A stretch of DNA of 64,000 bases. Origin: Cytospora piceicola. Lineage: Eukaryota > Ascomycota > Sordariomycetes > Diaporthales > Cytosporaceae. The number at the start of each line of letters is the position of its first letter. Within the stretch, counting starts at the first letter, position 1. The stretch covers positions 1 to 64,000 of the forward strand of contig JALQBC010000015.1 of assembly GCA_023375675.1 (NCBI GenBank), read 5' to 3'. Positions 10,239 to 20,390 of the stretch are shown here, piece by piece. A program made the translations under genes and the position numbers. The notes beneath the pieces are model-generated. The model saw nothing but the letters and a program-made list of their open reading frames with translations. It was not told the origin of the DNA and ran no database searches.

Positions 10239-11426
10239 ATGCAGTCCGGAATATCAGGTACGTCAACAGCCACCGGCCCCTGGTACCCAGCAGCGCGCCA
10301 TGCCTTCTGCCCCTGAGACCACCTCCGCGTAGCTTCTGCCTGCTGACCTTCCCTGTCCCTCCCCAGCTTCTCAGGAGCTGAACTCCAAGTTCAACGACCT
10401 CCTCCAGTCCGACTCGCACTTCGGGCTTCTCGCCACCATCGAGAATGAAGCCCTCGTGCCCGTCAGCCTGCTGACCCCCTCCTCCCCCGCCTCCTCCTTC
10501 GCCGACAACGTCAACCAGCTCGTCCTCCCGTCCCTGACCGACGCCGACCCCATGTACATCCTCCTGAAGCGGCACGACAGCCACCCCCGGCTCACGGCGG
10601 TGTCGTACGTCCCGGACGTCGCCAAGGTCCGCCAGAAGATGCTCTTCGCGTCCACGCGGCTCACCCTCGTGCGCGAGCTCGGCCGCGAGCACTTCCGCGA
10701 GACCATCTTCGCCACCGCCAAGGACGAGCTCACGCCCGAGGGCTTCGAGAGGCACGACAGGCACGAGCAGCTCGAGGCCCCGCTCACCGAGGAGGAGAGG
10801 AGCCTGGAGGGCGTCAAGAGGGCCGAGGCGGAGGAGGGCAGCCGGGGCACCGGCACGAGGGAGATCCACCTGAGCCAGCAAATGGCCGTGCCGGTGCACG
10901 AGGACGCGCTGGTGGCGTTGAAGGAGCTGGGAACCGAGGGGGAGAAGACTGTGGTCATGCTGGTGAGTGAGACCTGGGTCTTGAGGAGAGGAGCTACAGG
11001 GCTGTTGCTAATGATGCTGTTGTGTGCTAGAAAATCAACTCCGCGACCGAAAAGGTCGAGCTCGTCCCCGATTCGCTGTCGCCGTCCTCCTTATCCGAAC
11101 TCGTGTCGGCTATCTCTATCACTGAGCCGCGGTTCACATTCTACCGTTACAAGCACGAGTACGGCGGCAATCAGAGCTCGCCGCTGCTGTTCATCTATAC
11201 TTGCCCAACGACCGAGGGCAGACGGGCTATCAAGGACCGTATGATGTACCCATTGATGAAGCGGGCGGTGCTAGAAGTTGCCAAGAGCGAGTGCGGCCTG
11301 GAGGTTGAGAAGAAGTTCGAGGTTGAGGAGCCCAGCGAGATTACAGAGGACAGCGTGCTATTGGAATTACATCCAAAGGTTGAGGTGCGGAAGGGTTTCA
11401 GCAGGCCCAAGAGACCCGGCCGGTAG
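10239..11426 (+). CDS. twf1: Twinfilin (two ADF-H domains), two introns
   Basis: Three exons: 10239-10257, 10367-10962 and 11031-11426. Intron 1 (10258-10366, 109 nt) has GTACGT, CTGAC and CAG; intron 2 (10963-11030, 68 nt) has GTGAGT, GCTAAT and TAG. The product is 336 residues, the usual twinfilin size. Two actin-depolymerising-factor homology domains are visible: about 4-140 (SGISASQELNSKFNDLL ... PMYILLKRHD ... RLTAVSYVPDVAKVRQKMLFAST) and about 175-310 (QQMAVPVHEDALVAL ... FTFYRYKHE ... SPLLFIYTCPT ... RAIKDRMMYPLMKRAVL). Family members bind ADP-actin monomers and capping protein and act in cortical actin turnover. The tail ends in the basic FSRPKRPGR, matching the polybasic tail typical of twinfilin. 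The first exon codes only six residues, so the start depends on splicing; the joined MQSGISASQELN start matches the family well. It converges with the carrier gene, 230 bp apart. Confidence 0.92.
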
Positions 11427-11656
11427 AGGATCTCGCATTGTCAGGAACAGACAGGAGTCGAACGTGCACGCATAGCTGCTGAAAATTACATCTTTGGAGT
11501 TAACTAGCATTTGGTAAATGGGTCAGATCCCCAGTTCGAGCGTTACATCAAGCTCTGTTGAATGCAGAAGTCGGGCCATTGTGATGTGATATGCCCTAAA
11601 AACACTACTAGTTGTACATTCCCTACTGCTCACAGGCAACCAACAGTGAAGCAACC

Positions 11657-12769
11657 CTACTCCTGATACTTGTCACCGGAAGATGTCCAGGGGCTCTTCT
11701 CTATCTTGTCCTTGACATACTCGTACACTGTGAAAGTGACGGCCTGACCAGGTGCCACCCTCATTATCCGTGGTGTTATGCCCTTGTAGAATGCATGCAC
11801 GCCTTCTTGTCTGTCATGCCACATGTTAGCACCCACTGAAAACTCGCCGGCCAACCCGAAGCCTGGCAACAGAATGTTGGACTTACTTGAACATGTCCCC
11901 CGCAATGACTGTAATCCTCTTCAGAGCACTCACGCCCTCCTCGGCCGGCGTCCTCTGCAGTCTCGTCTTGATCGTATCTATCGGTGCGTTACTCAACGGA
12001 CCCATGGCGCCGCTGATGAGTCCTATAAACGTAGTCTGCCACCCCGGCAGTGTACCACCCTCGTATTGCGGTTGGTACCTCATCAGTGCCTCCTTGAAGT
12101 ACGTGTACGCCGTAAAGTTAACAGCCTGGTTGGACCCCTGCCGCAGTGCTGTTAGAGAGACACCCCGGTACAGGGCACCAACGCCTTCCTCCTTGACGAC
12201 GGTGTACAGGGCATGTGCAGCGTTCCGGTACTTGGGGACGTCGAGCGGGTCCGCGAGGGAGTGGTGTTGCGCCTGGAGGCGGATCTTGATGACCTCCATG
12301 GGCGTCACGACGGCGACGGCCTCGGTGACGCCTGCCGCGAGCCCGGCCAGGAAGGTGCCGCTCCCGGACACGGACCCCGTGGACCCGTCCGCCAGGGCCT
12401 GCTTGTAGTACTCGAAGGAGGTGAAGCGGATGGCCATCTTGGGGATGATTCCTGTCAGGACGGCGCCGAGGCCCTTGTACAGGCCGAGGGGCGTCTCCCG
12501 CTTGACGATATGGGCGCCTGTGCCGATAAAGCCGCGCTTGGGGGTGCCGGGCACGCGGCCGCGGCGAGAGAGCTGCATGCGGACCTTGATCGTGTCTGTA
12601 ACCGGGTTCCTGGTTAGGCCAAAATAGTTGAGCTAGCTTGCCGAAAGGTACACGTACCCAGAGGATGACACGCCAGTGCCTCCATCATGCCTGCTCCTCC
12701 GCCTGCTATCAGGTTGACAGCCGCACCGGGTGGTGACTTCCCGTTCTTGCCTTGCACCTTGGTCGCCAT
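11657..12769 (-). CDS. acr1/sfc1: Mitochondrial succinate/fumarate carrier, two introns
   Basis: Three exons on the minus strand: 12769-12658, 12595-11887 and 11810-11657. Intron 1 (12657-12596, 62 nt) has GTACGT, CTAAC and CAG; intron 2 (11886-11811, 76 nt) has GTAAGT, GCTAAC and CAG. The product is 324 residues with the three-fold mitochondrial carrier architecture. Each third has its PX(D/E)XX(K/R) signature: HPLDTIKVRMQ, TPMEVIKIRLQ and APIDTIKTRLQ. The segments KRETPLGLYKGLGAVLTGIIPKMAIRF and LRQGSNQAVNFTAYTYFKE fit the Acr1/Sfc1 succinate-fumarate subfamily, which exchanges cytosolic succinate for mitochondrial fumarate and is needed for growth on C2 compounds. It sits in the inner mitochondrial membrane. 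The substrate assignment rests on family resemblance; a related tricarboxylate carrier is the main alternative. Confidence 0.9.
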
Positions 12770-13931
12770 ATTGCCTCGTTCCCTGTAGAAAAGACTGCGG
12801 TGGTCTGTTCAACTTGCAACTTTGCTGGTGTCTGTTTACCCGGCGATGCTGCGCAATATCACACGATGTTGGGTATAACCTTGGAAACTCTAGCCAAGTC
12901 AAGGAGTGAAGATGCTACGATCGTAACAACCAGATTCGAGATGTCAACTGACCGAAGAGGAAGACAGACAAAAAGGGAAGGGGGTATCAAGAACCAATAA
13001 CAAGCATGTGACAGCAGCTGTCAACGCCGAAGGAAAGAGAAGGGGGGCCATCTTGAGTATTAAAAAAGACCACAGCGCCAAGAGCCGAAGCCGAAAATAT
13101 TGGGAAGTGAGTCAAGTGACAACCGGCTGAAGAAGGGGGTTGCCCTTTGGTCCGCGGCTTGTCCAGGTACACTTGTGGACTGGAGGCCATAATAAGACTG
13201 ACATCTTTACTCAGGTCGGACACAGGGAGCTTGCCAGGAAAGGAGAGGTCGGGGAGAGATGGCTTCGGAGGAGCGGAGGAAACAAACCTAAACACGGTTT
13301 CAATGCGACGACGAACTTGGTGACATCCGGTCATTGCGTTGGTCATGGCTTCTGTTCGCTTTCTCAGAGGCCAATCAAATTGAGGGGGTGGCCGTCATTG
13401 CTTGTGCAGAATTCTGACCCTGTGATCAATTCTGTTCCAAGCGATACTGCTTTCTCAAAACTCGACTTCGACTTGTGTTCTCCATGTTCCATGTTCCAAG
13501 GTTGTGATGCTCAAATCAATTCCCATGTGATTGTTTGCTTCCGTTGAGCCCCCCTGAGCCCCGAAATTCTGCTGCGAAACGGAGTGACGTCGACGTTTTG
13601 GACTTAGCCGACCGCAAAGCCGAGCTTGTGGTGTCCGTTTCACCCAGCAATATGCGGGGAAAAACCCAACGGCTTGGAATCTGGGGAAAAGACGGTGGGC
13701 TGCGCGTGGCAGGGATCAGGGTCCAGGGGCCGAGCGGATGATACCGGGGACTAGAACCCACATACGCATTATCTCCGAGAGATACCGAGGTCTAACGTCA
13801 CCGCACCTGTATCGTGAGACCCAACCTCACACACACACTCACACACACACACCCCCGTGGACACCACAGCCCATCCCACCCTAGAGTCTAGACCACTCAC
13901 TGACTTTCTCGTTTGACGGACACAACTTACA
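12770..13931. other. Divergent intergenic region with a CA/TG repeat
   Basis: A 1.16-kb region between the carrier gene (minus) and the gene at 13932 (plus); it should hold both promoters. A (CA)n-type repeat lies at 13827-13852, close to the plus-strand start. Frames at 13140-13547 and 13516-13761 have no recognisable features and are not called. Confidence 0.5.
13827..13852. repeat. (CA)n microsatellite
   Basis: A dinucleotide repeat interrupted by a single T, about 80 bp upstream of the start codon of the 13932 gene. Confidence 0.85.
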
Positions 13932-14714
13932 ATGCCCTTCTTTCGCCGCCTCTTAGTAACCAGTGCAGTCGTGGGTGCCCCCACTTACTACGTCTATAGT
14001 ACAGTCACCCGGCTCGAGGCAAAGTATTCCCGCCTCCAGCCCGAAGCAGCTTCCACCTCCGCCTTCAGAGCCCCATCGACGGGCCTGTACGAACACCCCG
14101 GGAAATACTACACCCCGCACATAGATGTATACGGCGGCAAGGTTCCCGCAAAGGCCCTCCTGGACTATCGTGACCCCTTGACTGGCCGCAAGTTGAACCC
14201 GGAAGAGGCCTGGGCTCGGTTCTTCCTCGAGTCCCCAGTGCTTCGGCTTGAGGGCAAGCTGTTGGGCGGGTTCTCAAAGGGACCCGGTGACTGTGGCGAG
14301 CAGGGCTTTAACACCGGTCAGGTGCTCCTTAATGGCGGAAGTGAGGTCCTGAGGCCGCCTTCTCATCCTTCGTCCATCTGGAGCCTTGGTCTGGGCAAGC
14401 CTGAGCCGCTGCTGGTCCAGTGGGTGTTGCCACCACCTCTTGTGTGGTTTTGCCGTAAGGCTGCCACCGATTGGGGTTATCCGTTCCGGTTCATGAGTGG
14501 AGGGCGGCACGAATGGAGTGTTGGTGAGGTCGCTCATGACGGCACCGTCGAGGTGAGGTTTGGGAGTGCACATGACTATGAATGGATCGACAGCGAGGGG
14601 AAGAGCCAGAAGACTATCCCGGAATGGACCTTGAGGTTGCATAGAGTTTATGCTATGTGGTTGCTTGAAGAAAGGATTGAGACACTGAAGAAGGCTGCAG
14701 CGACCGATGCGTAA
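13932..14714 (+). CDS. Hypothetical fungal protein, N-terminal membrane segment, possibly mitochondrial
   Basis: A single frame of 260 residues with a good start context (TTACAATGCC). The N-terminus (MPFFRRLLVTSAVVGAPTYYVYSTV) has two arginines followed by a short hydrophobic segment at about 7-24, a layout seen in inner-mitochondrial-membrane anchored proteins. Then come segments LYEHPGKYYTPHIDVYGGKVP, AWARFFLESPVLRLEGKLLGGFSKGPGDCG and FRFMSGGRHEWSVGEVAHDGTVEVRFGSAHDYEW. This looks like a compact single domain of the kind found as a conserved unknown in ascomycetes. I do not recognise a characterised family. The C-terminus is a basic helix (EERIETLKKAAATDA). Localisation is inference from the N-terminus only. 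Confidence 0.68.
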   Translation: MPFFRRLLVTSAVVGAPTYYVYSTVTRLEAKYSRLQPEAASTSAFRAPSTGLYEHPGKYYTPHIDVYGGKVPAKALLDYRDPLTGRKLNPEEAWARFFLESPVLRLEGKLLGGFSKGPGDCGEQGFNTGQVLLNGGSEVLRPPSHPSSIWSLGLGKPEPLLVQWVLPPPLVWFCRKAATDWGYPFRFMSGGRHEWSVGEVAHDGTVEVRFGSAHDYEWIDSEGKSQKTIPEWTLRLHRVYAMWLLEERIETLKKAAATDA

Positions 14715-15289
14715 TATTTTATGTCCCATAGAGCGACATGATTGTAGAGTTGTGATGTGTGGGTGTCAAACACCTTGGAGATCATGTGATTAGTTCCATG
14801 CATGAATATTAGAAGTGATGAACTGTATGGAGGACGATTTGAAGTTGATTGTAGTGCCCAAGCGAGTGTGTGAGCGCTTTAGCGAATTAGATTGCTTAAT
14901 GGCCAGCCATATCTTTGGGATCCGTAAGGTGTATGCTGTATGTATATTTTCCAGTTGTGGGTTATGTTTGTATTTTGTTCCAAGGTTCTAAGTAGGAAAA
15001 CAATTTGAGCAACAATGAAAGCCATAGTTGATTTAGTCTTGTGACCACTCCGTAGCCATATAACTGGGACTAATTTCAATTGCGTCCCTCTGAACGGTTT
15101 ATCTTAGTGTCTCATACTCAAACCCACATTCATCACTGTCTTCTACCTGGAAGGCAGTACTAATTTCATCACAGGTCCCCCTATCCTATCTTCCAATTAT
15201 CTCTGACCGACAGTGAGAATCCACATTACCATTTGTAAACCATTTCTGCTACAGAAAGCCTACATGACTTATGTTCTTACCATCTCCAA
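14715..15289. other. Intergenic region
   Basis: AT-richer than the flanking genes but with normal CA/TG content, so it is not RIP-mutated. It should hold the 3' end of the 13932 gene and the promoter of the 15290 gene. Nothing else is seen. Confidence 0.45.
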
Positions 15290-16270
15290 ATGGATTCCAT
15301 TAACGTCAATACCGCCGCCTTCTCAGGCTACGATCTATCCTCCGAATCTGGAACCACCCTGCACCACCGCAGCGACCACACCAACTTACACGAGGCACCA
15401 AATACTACAGGCTTTCCTCCACACTACACTTGCTGTGGTTTCGACCACGATTCGTGGTCCTATCCCTCTCGCGACACCTTCCCTAACAACACGGCCGCCA
15501 TGGCCCCTCCCTTCGAAGTCCCCAAGCTCTGGCGCGAAGCCATGCAGTGCGTCAGCATCAACGCCAACCTGTACCCGCAGCAGATCCTTCACAAGTACTA
15601 CGACCTCTTCCCGACGCAGGCAGCCTTGCACCCAGGCTACATCGAGCTCGACGTCTGGCGGTCCAAGAGGGCCACGGAGCGCGGCGTCAAGCTCGTGCAG
15701 ATTCGCTACCTCGACAACGACCCCAGCAAGATCTACCTCATGATCATCTTCGTCGACGCGTTTGACCCAAACACTCAGCAGTCCGTCATCCGTCTCGTCA
15801 CCAACACCTCCATACATCACGTCCTGGAGGAGCCCTGTGCCAACTGCCCTCTCTGGCTTAAGGTCCACACTGACATCAAACCGCAAGCCGACTCGCCTTA
15901 CCAGATTGTCCCGTGCTGCGACGAGTGGGTGGACAGTGTGGACTTTGATGGTCCGATCTCGAATGAGGAGAAGCAGGTGCCTGCTGTAGTGGCAAGGCTA
16001 ATCGAGGAGGTCAAGAGGAAGAACATGTTGCTTCATGTGAAGGAGCAAGAGATAGAAGCAAAGGAGCGAGAAATGGAGGAAAAGGACGCACGGCTTCGAC
16101 ATATGAGCGGGATTATGGGAAAGGACCCGGAGACCAAAGATGTGACGGCACCTGATACGGGGCACGTCCATCCGCACGACCTATCCAGCATTGATATGCA
16201 GATGCTGGAGCAGTACTGGTGGGTTGCCGCCATTCTGGCGATCTTCTTGACAGTGTGGATTCTCAAGTAA
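15290..16270 (+). CDS. Hypothetical tail-anchored coiled-coil protein
   Basis: A single frame of 326 residues. Residues 1-70 are low-complexity and probably disordered. About 75-220 look like a folded domain: VPKLWREAMQCVSINANLYPQQILHKYYDLFPTQ, then YIELDVWRSKR, VKLVQIRYLDNDPSKIYLMIIFVDAFD and a Cys-bearing segment CANCPLW...CCDEW. About 232-272 is a strongly charged heptad-like helix (KRKNMLLHVKEQEIEAKERE), a likely coiled coil. The last 17 residues (WWVAAILAIFLTVWILK) are a single hydrophobic helix at the extreme C-terminus, which makes this a tail-anchored protein facing the cytosol. A second possible start at Met71 has the better Kozak context (GCCGCCATGG); it would remove the disordered part. 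I do not recognise the family. Confidence 0.68.
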   Translation: MDSINVNTAAFSGYDLSSESGTTLHHRSDHTNLHEAPNTTGFPPHYTCCGFDHDSWSYPSRDTFPNNTAAMAPPFEVPKLWREAMQCVSINANLYPQQILHKYYDLFPTQAALHPGYIELDVWRSKRATERGVKLVQIRYLDNDPSKIYLMIIFVDAFDPNTQQSVIRLVTNTSIHHVLEEPCANCPLWLKVHTDIKPQADSPYQIVPCCDEWVDSVDFDGPISNEEKQVPAVVARLIEEVKRKNMLLHVKEQEIEAKEREMEEKDARLRHMSGIMGKDPETKDVTAPDTGHVHPHDLSSIDMQMLEQYWWVAAILAIFLTVWILK

Positions 16271-16562
16271 GAACCGGCGATATACCAACTGTATCTTAAA
16301 CTGAAGCGATCGAAGCTTCAGATAGAGGATGGAAGAAGAGAAGGGCAACATTGGAAGGGGCAACCGAAGCCAGTGCGGACGCCACTACCGAGAGAGCACT
16401 CGCTACGAATCTGCAAAGAATTGAGGAGGCTCATCTGTGGATTGCTGGGGATCTTCTCACTGTGATATAGCAGTGTCAGGATATTTGGGATATGGGACAA
16501 TCAACGATACCGTTTTCTCTGCGAGCTAATAACTCAAAAGCCACTTCAATATGCCCAAAGCC

Positions 16563-17843
16563 TCATGCAATATGACCATCACCAGAGCTACCCCCTCCTT
16601 CTGTATCAATCCTGTATATAAGCTTCTCACCACTGATAGGCCCCATATGGTCCTCCATCCTATCTTGATCACGGTTCGTGACATCCGTCCCAAGAATAGC
16701 GAAGCCATCTGCCACAATCCTCTCCAAACCTCCCGGCATCAGCCGCACTGGGTTGGGCTGGAGGAGTCCACCATCAGATAACCACTTGTAGAACCCCAAA
16801 GAAAACGACCTCTTTGCCGCTGAAGATTTCACCACCATGTTTTGATACTCGACGTCTTCGCCCAGACCCTCCCAAACCGCACCATAGATCGGCTCGCCCC
16901 TGACGCCTTCAGCCTTCCATGCACCAGCTTCCCGCGACCGCACGACCGCCATTTTACCGCCCTCCCTGAGTGTGGTGCTGACGTCCCGGACCGTCCAGTC
17001 CTCCGATATAGCATCGTAGGCGAAATGCACCCCATCACCCGAGGCCTGGCGCACCTGCCCCGGCCACGCCGTGTCTCGGTAATCCACGAGATGATCGTAG
17101 AGATATGGCTCCGCCTTCAGCATGTCCCAGTTCTTCGGGCTCGCAGCTCCAATCAGCCTCACCCTCCTACCACTCATCTCGGCGCTGCGCCGGACCAGTT
17201 GCGCGACGTACATGCCGACAGAAGTCGACGCACCGAACACGAAGAATGAAAACCCTTCGTCTGATCCCTGCCCCCCATTACTTTCACTTTCCACCCTCCG
17301 CAGCACCGCCTCATCCGACTCATCATCCCACTGAAACGGTGCATCCAAGCCCAACCTATAGAACAACCCCTGAGCCGCCGTCAGCCCGCACAGACCCACA
17401 CCCGCAGCCTCCTCGAACGACACGGTCCCGGGGACCCGCCACACCAGATCCGCCGGACAGACAATGTACTCCGCGAAAGCGCCCGGGCGGTTGTCCACGC
17501 TGCACGCGCCCTGGATGAACCCCGCCACGCGGTCACCGCGGTTGATGGAGGTCGAGAACGTGGTGCTGGATCGTCGGAGGCGACTCCCGCCGTTGCCGAG
17601 GGCGCCGTTCTGAGGGGAGCCGGAGGAAGGGGCCGGTGGGCCGCGTGCGACGACCAGGCCTGCGAAGTCGCTGCCTACTATGCGACCGGATGAGCCGAGG
17701 GGATTGGAAGTGTAGAGGGCATCAACGGGGTTGAGGGCGACGGCCTTGACGGCGACGAGGAGCTCGTTCGGGCCGGGCGAGGGGAGAGGGAGGTCCCGGA
17801 CACTCGCGGTCTTGTTCTCAGCGTCGAGGACAAGAGCTTTCAT
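16563..17843 (-). CDS. Medium-chain reductase, quinone oxidoreductase / trans-enoyl reductase type
   Basis: The frame is open upstream to 18116, but the family N-terminus MKALVLDAENKTASVRDLPLPSPGPNELLVAVKAVALNPVDALY begins at the ATG at 17843, so I take that start; this gives 426 residues. Features: a GroES-like N-terminal domain (1-140) with GRIVGSDFAGLVV; a Rossmann domain with nucleotide-binding segment VFGASTSVG (about 202-210); and a C-terminal end MPGGLERIVADGF ... GPISGEKLIYRID typical of the fungal ToxD/LovC-like zinc-free branch. No structural-zinc cysteine set is seen, so it is an NADPH-dependent reductase rather than a classical alcohol dehydrogenase. A low-complexity Ser/Gly insert lies at about 69-98. 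No polyketide synthase gene is in the window, so a secondary-metabolite role is not supported here. It converges with the 15290 gene. Confidence 0.85.
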   Translation of the reverse strand: MKALVLDAENKTASVRDLPLPSPGPNELLVAVKAVALNPVDALYTSNPLGSSGRIVGSDFAGLVVARGPPAPSSGSPQNGALGNGGSRLRRSSTTFSTSINRGDRVAGFIQGACSVDNRPGAFAEYIVCPADLVWRVPGTVSFEEAAGVGLCGLTAAQGLFYRLGLDAPFQWDDESDEAVLRRVESESNGGQGSDEGFSFFVFGASTSVGMYVAQLVRRSAEMSGRRVRLIGAASPKNWDMLKAEPYLYDHLVDYRDTAWPGQVRQASGDGVHFAYDAISEDWTVRDVSTTLREGGKMAVVRSREAGAWKAEGVRGEPIYGAVWEGLGEDVEYQNMVVKSSAAKRSFSLGFYKWLSDGGLLQPNPVRLMPGGLERIVADGFAILGTDVTNRDQDRMEDHMGPISGEKLIYRIDTEGGGSSGDGHIA

Positions 17844-18469
17844 CTTGACAGCTCGAGGTGCTTGGTTGGACTTGGAATATGTATGCAACGCCGAGTTGTA
17901 ACGAAAGGGTTCGGATTGGTACGTCGATGTTGTGGTGAGAAAGAAGTGACGTTGGGATACAGTAACGATTGTTACGTAATCCACCTTGTGGTCGTACAGA
18001 AGAAGTTGAACTTGCTCGCTCTGAATTATTGAATTTTTTAATATAGAGAAGAATATCAGAAGCAAGACGATGAGTAAGTGGTCTGTTTTTCTCCTGTCCG
18101 TCCTGCTCGTCAACATTGGCTATGCTAGCTCCATATGTCTCGAAAGGGAAAGCCTCTCGGGAGTTTTATATCCGTGTGGTCGATCTCGTCCCGCACCTGC
18201 GCAGAAGATTCCAGACCACAGGGAGATGTCTGCTCCTTGTCACAAGAACTTTCGATGCTTTTCGAAACAATGCTTCCGAATATTCGAGACATTCCCAGAG
18301 ATTGTGCCAGAGGTACCGAGAAGTCTCCATTGGCAACTTGAAACCAGCTGCCGGAGTTGGACCAAGTCTCACCCTGGGCAAATTGCATGTGGATCTTTTG
18401 TCTAGATGCCCAATTCCCTCTATCTCCCCGTTGACTTGCAAGTTTCTCTTGAGATTTGTAGCGATGTTC
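17844..18469. other. Intergenic region, 5' of the reductase gene
   Basis: Contains the reductase promoter and leader (an in-frame upstream extension exists but looks untranslated: AT-rich, no domain) and the 3' flank of the HET gene. The small frames on either strand at 18070-18511 have no features. Confidence 0.5.
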
Positions 18470-20020
18470 TTATTGGATTTTAAAGTCATGGGCCTGCCTT
18501 CCCAGACCTAGAGCCTCACCATCCATATATTCATCCAAGTAGCATTCGCCAATGAATTCATAAACAGGCTCACTAGCATCCCGCTGTTCGCGTTTCCGCA
18601 AAACGACCGGAACGCTGTGGCCAAAAAGCACACACACCAGGTCGCCTTTCCCTGCCGTCTTTGGAGCCACTCCAACATGGCCATCGTTAGTGACTATGAT
18701 CCGGCGAAACATTTCCTTCATGACAGCTCGCATCCTCAGGAAGAAGCTTCTCTGGGCTCTGGGTATGGGATTTCTGGCAGAAGCCACGCTGCGGTCCTGT
18801 TCCTCCGTGTAGAAAATATCCCGAAGCGTATATCCTCGAATCCGGAGTCCGCTGTTCACCGACCACCAGCTTTCGAACCACCGGGGCGCTGATTCGCCTA
18901 CTTTGACCTTGTCTTCACATGCTACAGCGAGTTGTTGCAGCTCTCTGCTATACCGCCGGACGGGTGCCGAATATTCCAGGTACTGATCTCGCCGGTTGAG
19001 CGTCAATGATCGAGCCACGCTGTCCCTCAGCTTTTCTCGCCCTTGGGGATTCACATCCATAGTGTTGATCGGAGACGTTGACCTGATGACCTGAGCTTCT
19101 TCACCGACATGTCTGTCACCGAGGCCATCGATATAATCAACTAGAATTCCTCGACAAGTTAAATAGGCCGGAGTATCCCAAACTTGCGCTATTGGAGGTT
19201 GATCCCTGGCAGCTTTGAAAAGAATCTTCTTTCTAACTACGCTGTCTCCGTGTCTGTGGTGAGCGTGGAAAGGCCGGAAATTCTCGAGTGTCTCGTTGGC
19301 GCTCTGGCTGACCATGAGTGGTACCACAAGCGGTCGACACTCGACGCGCCAGTCGGGAACCCAGGATGGCCAGTCTGGATCGCTGCTTCGAAACATTTGA
19401 GCATAACTGATGATATCCAAACTCTTATATTTCTCGATAGAGGCCTTGACGAGGTTGGTGTACAGAGTCTTGACATCATTTCCATATGTCGGGTAACCGA
19501 TCATCTGCCTATCTTGTTCGCAAACAAGTCCGTAGACTGCCCAGACCCTGTCTCTAGGATCCGTTGCTTGGTAGTCTCCGCAGAATGCAAGGAGGGTTAC
19601 AAGGCTCATGTTCTCTTTTCTCTGGTCGTGCTCATACCACTGGATAAGACGCCGACGATTCCATGCCGTATGCCAAACCCGAGACTCGATGTGCGATTCG
19701 AAGGGCCTGCAGAGCTCAACCGAGTTCATACCCTTGCGAAAGTCCGAGCAGGAAATGGACTTGGTGCCGCAGTAGAATTTCAAGTCACGGGCAAGTATAA
19801 ATTCCTGAAGCGTCCAGACCCGTCTCCACCACGGGAGGCTCAAGAGGCGCTCGAGGAACTTCCATCCGGAATGATCAAACAGGTCTGGCGGTAGACGTTT
19901 CCCGTGATGCTTCACCCCGCGACGAAGGTCATTCCGCCGCTCGGCGAGCTCGGAGAGGAAGTCAAGGGCTCGATATGAATCCTCGGTTCCTTCGGCGAGC
20001 CCCTTGTTAACCGAGAGCGA
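18470..20020 (-). pseudogene. HET-domain protein, C-terminal part, severed by a 40-kb insertion
   Basis: This minus-strand segment is an open frame of 517 codons ending at the TAA at 18470-18472 and running without a stop up to the insertion junction at 20020. It holds the end of the HET domain (LPWWRRVWTLQEF, then FYCGTKSISCSDF), the conserved DPRDRVWAVYGLV segment and the usual C-terminal signature of HET proteins (GVAPKTAGKGDLVCVLFGHSVPVVLR ... YEFIGECYLDEYMDGEA). HET-domain proteins act in non-self recognition and programmed cell death on hyphal fusion. The missing N-terminal half lies at 59998-60444, on the same strand and in compatible phase. The frame has no RIP damage even next to the junction. 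As arranged it cannot make a full protein. Confidence 0.9.
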
Positions 20021-20390
20021 TTTTTTCCTATTTTCGGCAGGTCTTAACTCCTAAGACACTGTTTTTAGAGTATATTTTCGAGTTTAAAACCTGTTTTTAA
20101 AGTATATCTCGAGTCTAAGGCCTATTTTTAAAGTGTATTTTCGAGTGTAATATATATATCGTAAGTTAAAACTTATCTTTAGAGTTTACCTTCGAGCCTT
20201 CGAGACTATAACTTAAGGCTAGCCTTCGAGTCTTAATCGTAGTTATCTCTGTCTCTATATCGCCCTCGCCCTTAACCTTCGAGTTTTAATCGTTTAGCTT
20301 CTATTACGTTTAATAGTCTTCTGTCCTTTGTTTATCTAACTGTAGCCGTATCGGTAATATATTTCTAATGTATCTTACGGTTAGTCTGTT
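20021..20390 (+). repeat. Left terminal inverted repeat of the giant element (RIP-mutated copy)
   Basis: Starts near TTTTTTCCTATTTTCGGCAG and continues GTCTTAACTC, TAAGACACTG, CGAGTTTAAAACCTG, GTATATCTCGAGT. The reverse complement of 59620-59997 reads TTTCCGATTTTGGCAGGTC, then CAACTTATAAGACAGTG, CGAGTTTGAGACCTG, GTGTATCTCGAGT in the same order. Most differences are C-to-T or G-to-A in this left copy. The match continues through GCCCTCG, TAATCGT and TTTAGCTT to the CTTACGG motif at 20374-20380. Confidence 0.85.

Noticed and set aside
10234..10958. Long minus-strand frames of 221 and 195 codons opposite twinfilin
   Set aside because: They are shadows of the GC-rich twinfilin exon 2; the plus-strand protein has clear ADF-H domains and proper introns.
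13140..13547. Plus-strand frame of about 135 codons in the divergent promoter region
   Set aside because: No features and no start context; overlaps other weak frames on both strands.
19184..19894. Plus-strand frame of 236 codons
   Set aside because: Antisense to the HET C-terminal half, which has clear family motifs on the minus strand.
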